NCBI RefSeq assembly: GCF_000722635.1
Contig: NZ_JOKH01000003.1
Span: 132,983-196,982 of the forward strand
Reading direction: 5' to 3'
Length of the DNA: 64,000 nucleotides
Source of the DNA: Endozoicomonas numazuensis
Lineage (GTDB): Bacteria > Pseudomonadota > Gammaproteobacteria > Pseudomonadales > Endozoicomonadaceae
Below, piece by piece: positions 27,540 to 36,594 of this stretch. The translations under genes were made by a program, and so were the position numbers. The notes under the pieces are model-generated. The model was not told the DNA's origin. It worked only from the letters and a program-made list of their open reading frames with translations, and ran no database searches. The number at the start of each line of letters is the position of its first letter. The first letter of the stretch is position 1.

Positions 27540-27671
27540 TCCCAAAATAACTTCCTTATTCAAATCTGCTCAAAATCCCTTGGGTTGAGCTTGTCGAAGC
27601 CCAATGCCAAAACCCTTCGACAAGCTCAGGGCGAACGGAGTCCGGGTGAAAATCGGGAAGTTATTTTGGGA
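27540..27671. repeat. Nested palindromic repeat (REP-like)
   Basis: The outer arms TCCCAAAATAACTTCC (27540-27555) and GGAAGTTATTTTGGGA (27656-27671) are exact complements. The inner arms GAGCTTGTCGAAG (27587-27599) and CTTCGACAAGCTC (27615-27627) are also exact. The inner sequence is of the widespread CTTCGACAAGCTCAGGGCGAAC type seen in many bacterial genomes. No coding capacity. Confidence 0.85.
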
Positions 27672-27832
27672 CAAATCCTTAGTGAGTATTCGGGGCAGAT
27701 CCAACTCATGATGAATGGTATAGCAGGGTGGACTGAGATCTAAACCACGTCCTCTGGGAATAAGGAATTGAACTGCAACCTGACGACATAGGTCGCTATA
27801 ACTTTCCTCTTTATGCATTCCCTTTAAACGTA

Positions 27833-27864
27833 AAAAAGGCAACACCCAAGGGTATTGCCTTTTC
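27833..27864 (-). terminator. Terminator of the cold-shock gene
   Basis: On minus: AAAAGGCAATACCC-TTGG-GTGTTGCCTTTTTT, 50 bases after the csp stop, strong stem with U6 tract. Confidence 0.9.
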
Positions 27865-27914
27865 AGCTTCACATGATGCGAAACAAGTCAGCTACATTAG
27901 ATGCAGCTTAGTCC

Positions 27915-28121
27915 TTACAGAGGACGAATATCTTCTGCCTGAGGACCTTTCTGGCCCTGAGTAACAGTAAATTCAACGCGCTGGCCTTCAGTCAGAGTCT
28001 TGAAGCCGTCGCCAGTGATCTGACGGAAATGGGCAAACACGTCAGGACCATTTTCCTGAGCGATGAAACCAAAACCTTTCTCTTCGTTGAACCACTTAAC
28101 AGTACCGGTAGTAGTAGACAT
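27915..28121 (-). CDS. CspA-family cold shock protein
   Basis: A 68-residue single OB-fold RNA/DNA-binding protein: [17 protein letters not shown] (RNP1) and DVFAHFRQI (RNP2; usual Val and Ser are Ala and Arg here), ending [10 protein letters not shown]. The ATG at 28121 is preferred over one six bases upstream because AGGA lies 7 bases before it. Acts as an RNA chaperone in the cytoplasm. Confidence 0.95.
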   Translation of the reverse strand: MSTTTGTVKWFNEEKGFGFIAQENGPDVFAHFRQITGDGFKTLTEGQRVEFTVTQGQKGPQAEDIRPL

Positions 28122-28565
28122 AATCATATCCTGATATTTTTCAATAAAAATTTGCCTTATTTGCCTTCGCTAACAAGACGATAGAGCTAGAAGTTTTGTT
28201 ATCGCTTATGAAGAACATGACGAGCTACTACACTCGGAACACTTAATCTATACATAAAGAATCAAACGCACTTATAACGTGGTGCCCATTTTACATGGCT
28301 TCGAGCTGTTCTCAACGAGTATAAACCAATATTCGTCAGCGGCAATAGTATATTAGAAAGGATTTTCATCTGGAATTATCGTACAACCTGAGTATTTATA
28401 CCGACAACCCCAAACCAACTCCCCTACTCCCACCATGCAGCACACCCATATCAGCCACCAGGCATTGTCTGGAAAGTTCTGCTAACCAAATTATGAAGCG
28501 GCTTTATAAAGAAAAACTCAATTAAAAGCAGAAGTACTTCTGACCCTTCAGCAAACTTGGGAAGA
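28122..28565. promoter_or_regulatory. csp leader/promoter and intergenic DNA up to the prophage border
   Basis: The 440 bases hold the upstream region of the cold-shock gene, which in this family often contains a long structured 5' leader acting as a cold sensor. I see no further gene. No defined promoter box is claimed. Confidence 0.4.
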
Positions 28566-28613
28566 GAGAAAAACCCCGTAAACGAAAGTCTACGGGTTTT
28601 TCAATATTTGGCG
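28566..28613. repeat. Left attachment-site candidate (attL)
   Basis: A 48-bp copy of the tRNA-Asp terminator plus the last five bases of the tRNA (TGGCG). The hairpin here is imperfect (CCCGTAAAC against GTCTACGGG), whereas the copy beside the tRNA is perfect, so this is the displaced or imported copy. Confidence 0.7.
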
Positions 28614-28888
28614 CTGGGTGGGGAACTTATGAGGAACTTTATTGAGACCCCCATAAACCGAACATTAGTACCATACCGGATCGTGCCAGATATCACCGTA
28701 GCGGCTTGCCCACCCGCGTCACATGGTCAAAGGTATAAACATGTTCCACAGGGTTTTCATTACAGCGCCCCACTAGCCGACCGGGAAAATGCCAGCCGCC
28801 TTTACCTACCGTAACCTCTCCTGAGCATACCTGACAGTCTGCAATATAATGAACCAGGGCTATTTTTCGGTGGCTGTATTCACCCGCA

Positions 28889-29251
28889 TCATTTTTTGTT
28901 GGCCGATATTCCCGGCACCACATAGGCTTCGATCCTATCCCGAGCGGCATTGCGCTCATCCACCTGGCTGTCGGTGTTGAACAGCAACACACTGACATTG
29001 TCGTCATCCGGCGCATCGGTCAGGATGATATGACTGCCCAGATAAGCGTCGTTATTATCGGTGCTGATGCCAATGTAAGCCTTGCGAAGAGCCACATCAC
29101 CGATGGTTCTATCAATCCGTGAGATGTCCTGAAACAGGTTATTCACATTACCGTCGATCACCACATTGCCGGTAGCCCGGCCACCCCCGTCTTCTTCATC
29201 ACTGAGACGCTGGCTTTCAAAGAGTTTCACATCATCGTTATTGATGGCCAT
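28889..29251 (-). CDS. Prophage structural protein, C-terminally truncated
   Basis: Residues 1-115 resemble the start of a longer tail-associated protein seen in siphophages of Pseudomonas (VKLFESQRLSDEEDGGGR, NVNNLFQDISRIDRT, RKAYIGISTDNNDAYLG). The frame stops after ISANKK at a run of six A. In the next frame the sequence stays open to 28693 without obvious family. Most of the expected several-hundred-residue protein is missing, consistent with deletion at the left end of the prophage. Confidence 0.65.
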   Translation of the reverse strand: MAINNDDVKLFESQRLSDEEDGGGRATGNVVIDGNVNNLFQDISRIDRTIGDVALRKAYIGISTDNNDAYLGSHIILTDAPDDDNVSVLLFNTDSQVDERNAARDRIEAYVVPGISANKK

Positions 29252-29406
29252 CCATAGCTCCTCTGTTCATGATATAGCCTTCTACCTGTAGAAATCTGGT
29301 CATCTAGCCAGTAAGCTAATGGCCTGATAATTCCTTGTTTTTCCGGTGCAAGATTTTTTATCAAAGAGGCAAGAAGCCCTATTTAGTAGTCAATGGATGT
29401 ATAAAA

Positions 29407-30228
29407 ATGAACACCTTACCCAACACAACAAAAAACCAGATCCTGCACAAAATTGACAATATTGGAGCACTGACCGGCATTGGCGTGGTGCTGAACCGAG
29501 ACGACTTTCCTGAAATCCTGCGCAAGCCTGCCTCGGAGATGTGTCAAGCAGCGGGTGATTACCGGGTCATTGATGTCACCACCAAATCATCTGTTGATAT
29601 GACAAAAGTCTCCAGAGAAGCTGGGCTGGCTGCCATCAACTGTTCAGCGATGGTTGTAGCCACGCTGGTCACTTTTGGATCAGCCGCCACGTCTCCTTTT
29701 ACCGGGGGTAGCAGTCTGGCGCTGACCTCCATAGGGTATGCGGCTACTGCTGCAACTGCAGGGAGTTGTGCTAACTCACTGATACGTACGTACAATGCGT
29801 TCGATAACCCGGATATGAACTCAGCCTGGGATAACTCACCTGCTTACCAAACATCCATGAAAGTCTTGGATGGAGTCTCTCTGGTTGGCGTTGGAGCTTC
29901 AGCTTTTGCGACGATAAGGGTTATGGGAATTTTGGGGAAGGCAGGCATCAGCCTGAGATCAGCCAGTAAAAAAGTTTTAAACCGGCAGGAAAGATTACGA
30001 CTGACTCGCGAAATCCATAAAGCCAACCGTCCCCATGCTACCCAGGGTGAAATCAAAGCATTGCTGCGCTCCCAAACATTACCCAGACGAATGAGTCCTC
30101 AAGTGTTGTCTGCTGGTGCCGTACTGACCTTACGAGACTCCATTGCCGCCAGCTTGTCTTTCCTGTCCAGCGCTTTGGATGGCCATGTTCGAAATACAAC
30201 GATTTACTTGATCAGAGGGATGGATTAA
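29407..30228 (+). CDS. Prophage accessory protein with Gly/Ala-rich hydrophobic segments
   Basis: The ATG at 29407 gives 273 residues. Central hydrophobic stretches (AAINCSAMVVATLVTFGSAA, ALTSIGYAATAATAGSC, VSLVGVGASAFATIRVMG) alternate with a basic region rich in Arg/Lys (about 190-235). It resembles a group of prophage proteins commonly labelled NAD synthetase in Pseudomonas genomes; I see no ATP-pyrophosphatase motif, so that name looks wrong. It lies opposite to the tail genes and is followed after 2 bases by a small membrane protein, suggesting a moron pair. Confidence 0.6.
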   Translation: MNTLPNTTKNQILHKIDNIGALTGIGVVLNRDDFPEILRKPASEMCQAAGDYRVIDVTTKSSVDMTKVSREAGLAAINCSAMVVATLVTFGSAATSPFTGGSSLALTSIGYAATAATAGSCANSLIRTYNAFDNPDMNSAWDNSPAYQTSMKVLDGVSLVGVGASAFATIRVMGILGKAGISLRSASKKVLNRQERLRLTREIHKANRPHATQGEIKALLRSQTLPRRMSPQVLSAGAVLTLRDSIAASLSFLSSALDGHVRNTTIYLIRGMD

Positions 30229-30230
30229 GA

Positions 30231-30587
30231 ATGTTGGGAAGTTTGTCCTACACCTTTCTAGTTATGGCCTTAACCTGGAGTTTGGTACCCATTTTTAATC
30301 TACTGGAACTCAAACCATTGACTGTACTTGCCATAGCTTTGAGCATTCCAATACCTACCCTGTTTCTGACCATCAAAGCAGTCAGAGGCAAAAAATGGTC
30401 ATTAACCGCCATAGCCCTGTCAGCAGTTATGGCCACTTCTCATCTCACTAAAGAGCTGCCTATAGGTATCTACCTCTGGCTAGTCGGTCTGACTTTCAGT
30501 GGCATTGCCTTTTATTGTCATGTTCGATTGATTGACCGGGGGTTAAAACAGCAAATTGAGGAGTCCCTGCTTTCTGAAAAGAAATAA
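30231..30587 (+). CDS. Small four-helix membrane protein, partner of the upstream gene
   Basis: A 118-residue inner-membrane protein with four predicted helices and a charged C-terminus. The start lies 2 bases after the preceding stop, so the pair is co-translated. A toxin/immunity or superinfection-exclusion role is possible from the arrangement but nothing in the sequence proves it. It ends exactly where the convergent tail gene ends (30588). Confidence 0.65.
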   Translation: MLGSLSYTFLVMALTWSLVPIFNLLELKPLTVLAIALSIPIPTLFLTIKAVRGKKWSLTAIALSAVMATSHLTKELPIGIYLWLVGLTFSGIAFYCHVRLIDRGLKQQIEESLLSEKK

Positions 30588-30971
30588 TCATTCAACGGTC
30601 AGCAGTCTGACAATCAGGCTGTATTGATAGTCGTCACCCGGATAGGCATAAGGCAAAATCTGCTGGGCTTCGATAGGGGCTCCCGAGCTGCGATCAAAAA
30701 TCACTGAGTATTGCCTTAAGTCGGGAAGGGTCAGGGTCATGATCTTGTTGGCAATCTGGCTCAATGCAAGCAGGTTGACTACCACGGATCGAGATACCCA
30801 GGCGACTTCTTCACCACCATTCAGCTCAATAGGTCGCCCGAAACGTTTACTTTGCTCCTGAATCAGCAGGCCTCCGGTCAGGCTACGATCCTGGCTTTGT
30901 TCCACCGGATTCCAGTCAAACTCATTGATCCATAACAAATCATCAGGCAGTGTGATGCTATCCAGTGTCAT
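30588..30971 (-). CDS. Prophage tail protein, downstream of tape measure
   Basis: A 127-residue protein (LDSITLPDDLLWINEFDW at the start, a common beginning of siphophage minor tail proteins placed after the tape-measure gene). Overlaps the tape-measure stop by 4 bases (translational coupling). Probably a tail-tip component; the remaining tip genes are not present downstream. Confidence 0.75.
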   Translation of the reverse strand: MTLDSITLPDDLLWINEFDWNPVEQSQDRSLTGGLLIQEQSKRFGRPIELNGGEEVAWVSRSVVVNLLALSQIANKIMTLTLPDLRQYSVIFDRSSGAPIEAQQILPYAYPGDDYQYSLIVRLLTVE

Positions 30972-33900
30972 CGTGCGGACCTCATTCCCGCATTTTTCAA
31001 TGCTTCCAGCAGCCGCCTTTCGTCCCCAGCTTTAACTCCGACATCTACTTGACCTCCCGGATATTCGAGGCGAATGACCTTATCAGGAGTGGCCCTTGTT
31101 CGGGCTGCAGACCCTTGTGTCGGTTGGCGCGAGGGTTGAGTATGCAAGTTTTCCTGGCGTGTCTTTTCTTCTCTTTCTCTCCTGGCCGCTTCCTGCTCCT
31201 GCTGTTTACGTCTGGATTTGGTTTCTGCGTAGATAGACTGGTTCAGGCTCAACGCTTTTTTCAGATTGCTGATGGATGCGTTATCGCCCTGCTGTTTAGC
31301 TATGGCTAGCTGAGATTCCAGCTCCTGTTTCCGGGCTTCAAACCGACGACGGTCAATATCGTCTTGCTTGCCTTGCAGACGATCCAGTTCATCCTGCAAT
31401 CCTTCCAGGGTACCCTGAGTGCTGTTGGCCAGGCGTTCCATACTCGCTTCAGCTTGATCAATAGCACTGTTCAGTCGATCCAAATCTTGCTGGTTAAGCA
31501 GGTTCATGGACTCTGATGCGGCCTTTCCCTGTCTGGCCAGAGTCTCTGCCGAAATGGAGCCGTCTTGATAACCTTGCACCAGTTCTTCCAGGGCGATTTT
31601 CTGCTCATAGAATTCCGCTTTTACGGCAGCGGCATGGGTAGCGGTATTCTGCATCCACCGACCCAGGCCAGTGACATCTGCTCCTACATTGGCACTCTGT
31701 AACTGGTGCAGCTCTTCGGTGGTCTCTGCCAATGCGGCCTTGAGCTGCCCAACTTCGCCCAGAGTGTCGGTAGTGTCGATTTGAGTCGCTCCCTGCAAGG
31801 CCAGAAAGGTGTCTTCTGCTTGGGCACTCAACCCATAGAGCTCGGAGGTGATGTTGTTATAGAAGCCCACTAGACCATTGAGTGTGCCGGATGCACGTTC
31901 AGCCCCTTGTGCTTGTTTATCTCCAGCCTCGTCGACGGCATCACCCAGAGTCCTGGCTGCATCAGCGGCAGCCTGGGCACCGTCTTCCAGCTCAGCCAGT
32001 TTCTGTCGACTGGCTTCCAGGGCTTCGTTGTATTGCTCCTGAGTCAGTGTCCCCTCAGCAAAAGCCTGGGACAGTTGCACGGCCAGGTCTGCCAGTTCGG
32101 TGCGTGCCTCTGCGGTGTTGATCTGCCTGAGGGCATCAGCGGCATCGGTGAAGGCGTTTTTGGCGGTCTGGGCTGACTGGACATAGACGGAGTTCAGTTT
32201 GACCACATCCTGCTCGACGGACTCTGTCGTTTTCTGGCTCTCGTTGCGGATGGCTTGTTGGGTCGTTTGACTGGATTGAAGAATTGCATCACTCAGACTT
32301 TGCCAGGTACTGTTAATGTCCTGCACATCCTCCTTTACAGCTTCCTTAAAGCCTGCTGAAACGGCCTTTAGTGACTCACTGAAGGACTGGAGTTTCTGGG
32401 CCGACTCTGTCGCACCAAACACATTAAACAGACTGCCCAGCCCCTGCGAAACGGAAGAGAGCACCTGACTGAAAACCAGACCAAAGGCTTTCACCGCTAG
32501 GGTAAAACCATTAAAGAACAACTGGACAGTATTACCGGTCAAAGTAAATGTATTGTTAAGGCTGGCCAGGGTTGAGGCGATACGCTGGCTGGCAGACTGA
32601 ATGCTGGTCACCACACTTTCAAATGTCAGCCCGGTGAAGTTGGCCTTGATGGCCTCACCCATTTGCACAAAGGCATCGCTGATGGACTGTGCCAATCGAG
32701 ACAGACGACCATCTTCAGACATAACACTGACCTGGTCTGAAATACCCTTCAGCTGATCCTTGGCGTAAGACAGAGCGCCACTCTGGGCGATTTCATCAAG
32801 GAAGTTCTTCCAGCTGTCTTTCAGGTTGCTGACATAACCCGACAGTAACGACATATTCTCAGCAGCGGCACCGGCTGAACTCTTGCCAATTTCATCAATC
32901 AGCAAGGCAATGGTATCCCGACCCAGCTTGCCTGCGCTCGACAGCTTCTGCAGTTCCTGAACATTTTTCCCAGTGGCTTTTTCCAACAGTTCCCAAACCG
33001 GAACGCCTCGCTCTACAAGCTGCAGAATCTCTTCACCCTGCAACTTCTGCTTGGCCCAGGCCTGTCCCACCGCCAGTGAAATACCATTCAGGCGCTCCAT
33101 ACCACCACCCAGCTTGGAAGCTTGGTCCACCATGGCCTGCATACTGCCGTCCATAGGATCAAGACCGAACGCCTTCAGTCGTACAAATGCCTCTGCCACC
33201 TGTTCCAGCTGGTAAGGGGTCTCACGGGTAAACTGCTTGATCCATTGAATAGCTCGTTCACCTTCAGCCACTGAGCCCATTACGGCATTGAGCTGAACTC
33301 TCAAGCGTTCAAACTGATCACCCGTCCCCAACAGTCCCTGAATTGCCCGTTTGACTGTATACAATCCAACACTGGCCGCCACCAGAGTCCCCAATCGCTG
33401 AGACAAACGACTCATACTGCCTGATGTCCGATCAGCATCTCGAGCCAGCTGCCGGAAGCCGATGCGTTTAAATGAACGAGCAGAGGTTTTCGCCCTGGCA
33501 TCCACTTTCTGCAATGCGGAAGCTGTCTCTTTCAGCTCCTTTTGCAGTCGCTGCTGCTGGGCAGAGAGGTTACGATTGGAAAGACCTGCCTGCTCCAAAC
33601 TACTGCGTAATCCGGCTAGCTTCTGGCGCTGAGACTGATAAGCCCGACTGGCCGACACCACGGATTTGCGAGCTGACTCCAGTGAGCGTTGAAGAGACCG
33701 GGAGGGTTTCTCAGCCTGTTGAAATTCCCGAGCCAGCTTCTCAACCCTGGCTTCTGCTTCCCGGTAGGCTTTGCCTGTATCTCGAACGGCTGCTGTCTGT
33801 TTTTGAAAAGACGACAGTAATCGATCTTGTTTCTGTAAATCAGACAGTTTCTGTTTTAGGATTTGGGCTTCTTTACGGAGGGATTCAAGGGAAGTAGCTG

Positions 33901-33976
33901 ACTGGAGGACGGTTTTGGATAGGGTGTCTTTGGCTTTTAGTACCAGCTTCAAAGCCATATCACGCATAGCTGACAT
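30968..33976 (-). CDS. Phage tail tape measure protein
   Basis: A 1002-residue, mostly helical protein. The N-terminal half contains long coiled coils (about 10-165); residues about 200-410 match the tape-measure N-terminal domain (FTRETPYQLEQVAEAFVRLK, GGGMERLNGISLAVGQAWAK, LQKLSSAGKLGRDTIALLID). A hydrophobic segment follows near 480-510. The C-terminal third is coiled coil again. Ribosome site TAGGAGG. It sets tail length and helps DNA ejection. The usual G/GT chaperone genes are not seen upstream. Confidence 0.93.
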   Translation of the reverse strand: MSAMRDMALKLVLKAKDTLSKTVLQSATSLESLRKEAQILKQKLSDLQKQDRLLSSFQKQTAAVRDTGKAYREAEARVEKLAREFQQAEKPSRSLQRSLESARKSVVSASRAYQSQRQKLAGLRSSLEQAGLSNRNLSAQQQRLQKELKETASALQKVDARAKTSARSFKRIGFRQLARDADRTSGSMSRLSQRLGTLVAASVGLYTVKRAIQGLLGTGDQFERLRVQLNAVMGSVAEGERAIQWIKQFTRETPYQLEQVAEAFVRLKAFGLDPMDGSMQAMVDQASKLGGGMERLNGISLAVGQAWAKQKLQGEEILQLVERGVPVWELLEKATGKNVQELQKLSSAGKLGRDTIALLIDEIGKSSAGAAAENMSLLSGYVSNLKDSWKNFLDEIAQSGALSYAKDQLKGISDQVSVMSEDGRLSRLAQSISDAFVQMGEAIKANFTGLTFESVVTSIQSASQRIASTLASLNNTFTLTGNTVQLFFNGFTLAVKAFGLVFSQVLSSVSQGLGSLFNVFGATESAQKLQSFSESLKAVSAGFKEAVKEDVQDINSTWQSLSDAILQSSQTTQQAIRNESQKTTESVEQDVVKLNSVYVQSAQTAKNAFTDAADALRQINTAEARTELADLAVQLSQAFAEGTLTQEQYNEALEASRQKLAELEDGAQAAADAARTLGDAVDEAGDKQAQGAERASGTLNGLVGFYNNITSELYGLSAQAEDTFLALQGATQIDTTDTLGEVGQLKAALAETTEELHQLQSANVGADVTGLGRWMQNTATHAAAVKAEFYEQKIALEELVQGYQDGSISAETLARQGKAASESMNLLNQQDLDRLNSAIDQAEASMERLANSTQGTLEGLQDELDRLQGKQDDIDRRRFEARKQELESQLAIAKQQGDNASISNLKKALSLNQSIYAETKSRRKQQEQEAARREREEKTRQENLHTQPSRQPTQGSAARTRATPDKVIRLEYPGGQVDVGVKAGDERRLLEALKNAGMRSAR

Positions 33977-34082
33977 ACTGTCCTCCTAAATTCTTCTAAC
34001 TCATTAACTTCTACTTCTGATGCGAGATTGCCTTTGACTCTCAGTTACACTTAGAATCACGGTGTCTTTTTATCGATAAAAA

Positions 34083-35368
34083 ATCACTGCTGTCCGGTTA
34101 AACATATCCAAGCTCCAGCTTTCCCTGATTCTGGAGCAAGCTGCCCCCGCTTTTCTCCGGAGGATCACTGAATAACTCCAGAAGAGAACGACGACCGGTC
34201 AGATTAAGACTGATTCTCCTGGCTATTTGCTGTAACGACAGCTGGCAGCGTGTTGTGATCTGGGCCAGGCGTAGTAGAAGGTAGGCAATCATTGCTGTCA
34301 GAACCTGAATTTTCACTGCGTTCTCACTTCTGCCAATGAACCGCTTAATCTTCAGATTCTGTTTAATCCACTTGAAGAACAGTTCAATCTGCCAGCGAGA
34401 TTTGTACAGGGCAGCAATTTCAACCGCTGTTCTCTTCAGGTCATTACTGATAAATACCAGTACTTTGCCGTCTTCCTCACGGTGAATTTTGACTCGTCTT
34501 AGGTAGGTTGGACAGTCTTTACGGCCTTTGTCAGAAGAAAGCCTGATGATTTGATCTTCAAGGATAAAGTTTTCCTTCGTTGCACGAGTTTCAATGACTT
34601 CGTAGACCGCAGAGCTCTTCATTCTGCCAACGAAAAGAGTACCCTGGCAGGTCATCTCGTAATACCAGCTGTAGTCATCATAGGCCCGGTCAAAAACATA
34701 GGTAACACCCGCCATAATGGGCAGGTTCTGAGCGGCTTTACGATCATTCACTTTGGCGCTGGTCAGTTCGAAGAAGGTCGGTGTATCTGCCTCCGGGTCA
34801 TAAACCGTGTGCAGCTTTATGCCGCCCTTGGTTTTCCTGAAATGAGCCCATTCAAACTGGTTTACATTCAAGTCGATGGTTGTGGAGTCAATCAGACGTA
34901 CCATGTCACTGGCCGCTCCCCGTGGCAGATGGCTTCTGACCTTTTGCAGCAGAAAGAAAAAAGTCTCTGAGAAAATGCTGGCGGACCGATGACTGTTGGC
35001 GTCCGACAGTGAAGAGCGCTTTATGCGAGAGACGCCCAAATGGTAATGGTGGCTGTGGCAGGTGTTGAAGTTCTCAACTAAATCCCGAATCGAGACCCGA
35101 CTGGCCAGTTGAGCAAACATCATGGCGACCAGCTGAGTCCAGCATGACAGAGTTCTGATCCGATGATCACCATTGTGACGGTCAACCACCTTCTGGAATT
35201 GGTGGCGGGGAATGACTTTGAGCAACTGTTGGAAAACGCTGTTATGATGCTTCATGCCTGTCTCTCTTGGTCTGTGAAATAGCTGTCTCGACAACTTCTA
35301 TTTTACTGTAAACCAACAGGGACAGGCACTTCCCAGTTATTCCGGATTTTTAACCGGACAGCAGTGAT
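34083..35368 (-). mobile_element. IS4-family insertion sequence
   Basis: Perfect 19-bp terminal inverted repeats ATCACTGCTGTCCGGTTAA (34083-34101) and its complement (35350-35368) enclose a single transposase gene. The flanks are A-rich on both sides (AAAAA), so the target duplication cannot be delimited. Inserted between tape measure and the AHH toxin gene. Confidence 0.92.
34098..35294 (-). CDS. IS4-family transposase
   Basis: A 398-residue transposase with an N-terminal DUF4372-like domain and the DDE_Tnp_1 core: MVRLIDSTTIDLN (first Asp), VTYVFDRAYDDYSWY (second Asp), and YKSRWQIELFFKWIKQNLKI, the Y-(2)-R-(3)-E-(6)-K signature with the catalytic Glu. Appears intact. The ATG at 35255 is a likely alternative start. 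The stop overlaps the left inverted repeat. Confidence 0.95.
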   Translation of the reverse strand: MSRQLFHRPRETGMKHHNSVFQQLLKVIPRHQFQKVVDRHNGDHRIRTLSCWTQLVAMMFAQLASRVSIRDLVENFNTCHSHHYHLGVSRIKRSSLSDANSHRSASIFSETFFFLLQKVRSHLPRGAASDMVRLIDSTTIDLNVNQFEWAHFRKTKGGIKLHTVYDPEADTPTFFELTSAKVNDRKAAQNLPIMAGVTYVFDRAYDDYSWYYEMTCQGTLFVGRMKSSAVYEVIETRATKENFILEDQIIRLSSDKGRKDCPTYLRRVKIHREEDGKVLVFISNDLKRTAVEIAALYKSRWQIELFFKWIKQNLKIKRFIGRSENAVKIQVLTAMIAYLLLRLAQITTRCQLSLQQIARRISLNLTGRRSLLELFSDPPEKSGGSLLQNQGKLELGYV

Positions 35369-35413
35369 AAAAAATAAACAGAATGACGATTTTTCGTGCA
35401 CAGGAGGTGTCGA

Positions 35414-36019
35414 GTGGCCGTGCCAGTCAATGAAAAACGGTATTATCAAAAAGACAGGGTCGAGCATTCCATTGATCGTTTTGCTTCTACAAAAAATCCA
35501 ACACCTGCTGACCTGATCGCAGTATCTGTAACTGCACAGGTTGAACTCGGTATCGATCGATATCGCATAGGCGCAGATGAAATGACACGAAAAGAACTTA
35601 GGAATGAGCAGCATGAATCATCCAGGCTGGCAGGTCATCTAGAGGATACGGGCGATTCGAAGCCACATCCCAAATGCCATGCTCATGCCATTGTTTCTGG
35701 AGCACATAAAGACGCCGCTCCAATGCGTGCTGTATTAGCCCACCTTAAAATGCGTATCGATGACAGCTACAATGGCTGCTGGCTTCCAGAAAACACCAGC
35801 GCTCTTACTTATATGCCAAAGCGGCTCAAACAGGCTGTTCCTCACAGTAGAATTCACAGATTTAACTATTATTTCTGGCTGGGAACATTGATCAATACCA
35901 GCAAAACAAAAAGCCAGGATGACTTGAAGTACACTCTGAAAACTATCGAACTCAGGCTACAGGCTGGGTCACAGCCAACCTATGTTATGCTGCGTAAAGG
36001 TGAGGGTTTACCTGAATGA
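35414..36019 (+). CDS. AHH-family nuclease toxin candidate
   Basis: GTG start at 35414 chosen because AGGAGG lies 6 bases upstream. The 201-residue protein has no signal peptide. Residues about 80-150 fit the AHH fold of the HNH/EndoVII superfamily: KCHAHAIVSGAHKDAAPMRA with the Ala-His and His pair, then MRIDDSYNGCWLP and the SRIHRFNYYFWLG stretch. AHH domains are usually C-terminal tips of polymorphic toxins; here it is a stand-alone gene. It overlaps the next gene by 4 bases, a typical toxin-immunity arrangement. Confidence 0.7.
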   Translation: MAVPVNEKRYYQKDRVEHSIDRFASTKNPTPADLIAVSVTAQVELGIDRYRIGADEMTRKELRNEQHESSRLAGHLEDTGDSKPHPKCHAHAIVSGAHKDAAPMRAVLAHLKMRIDDSYNGCWLPENTSALTYMPKRLKQAVPHSRIHRFNYYFWLGTLINTSKTKSQDDLKYTLKTIELRLQAGSQPTYVMLRKGEGLPE

Positions 36020-36588
36020 TCTATCGAATCCACCCTGAAGTTAAACAGTTTCAACGCTTCACTCTTGATGCTGACGAAGTAGAAGACAAACTTGGGGAAG
36101 ATTGTCTGATCTATATGGACAGCCAGCCGACCCAATATAAGCAATTATGGCAACCCATTCATATAGAATTTTATCGCTCTGTTTCCAGCAAGACAGACAA
36201 CCCTGTTCCAGATATCTCCTGTGATCAGCTTGGCAAACTTTATCTAAGTCAGAAAGCCTATAATCAGCTATTTACTTTGTTACAAGACCATGGTGAGTTT
36301 TTACCTGTAGAACATGAGGATGGAACAAAAGCTTACCTGTTCAACCCACTGGTCCTTGCTGAAGATTTACAAGCTATTGATCAAGAGAAAACTTGCTTCA
36401 ATGAATGGGACGAATTGGAGAAAATTGCCTTTATTCAGGCAGCTTTGAAGGAGACTCCCATCTTCCGCACAGAAGTAGACTGTTTTCAGGGTATTTACTG
36501 TCAAGAGTCCTTCAAGCAAGTAATAGAAAACAATGAACTTCGGGGAATATTATTCAGTACTGACTTAAGTAACAGACCTCTTGAATAA
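36016..36588 (+). CDS. Probable immunity protein for the AHH toxin
   Basis: A 190-residue acidic, soluble protein beginning MIYRIHPEVKQFQRFTLD, with strand-rich N-terminal half and a helical end. The opening and acidic nature resemble the Imm11/DUF1629 type of immunity proteins, but the match is by eye. ATGA overlap with the toxin gene strongly couples them. Inserted in reverse between the tail tube gene and tape measure gene of the prophage. Confidence 0.6.
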   Translation: MIYRIHPEVKQFQRFTLDADEVEDKLGEDCLIYMDSQPTQYKQLWQPIHIEFYRSVSSKTDNPVPDISCDQLGKLYLSQKAYNQLFTLLQDHGEFLPVEHEDGTKAYLFNPLVLAEDLQAIDQEKTCFNEWDELEKIAFIQAALKETPIFRTEVDCFQGIYCQESFKQVIENNELRGILFSTDLSNRPLE

Positions 36589-36594
36589 TTCCCT

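Noticed and set aside
27570..27872. Minus-strand ORF of 100 codons
   Set aside because: It runs through the csp terminator and the palindromic repeat; no recognisable protein.
29407..30228. NAD synthetase function
   Set aside because: The name is attached to similar prophage proteins, but no SGGxDS pyrophosphatase loop or glutaminase motif is present.
34083..35368. Defined target duplication for the IS4 element
   Set aside because: Both flanks are runs of A, so any apparent duplication is not informative.
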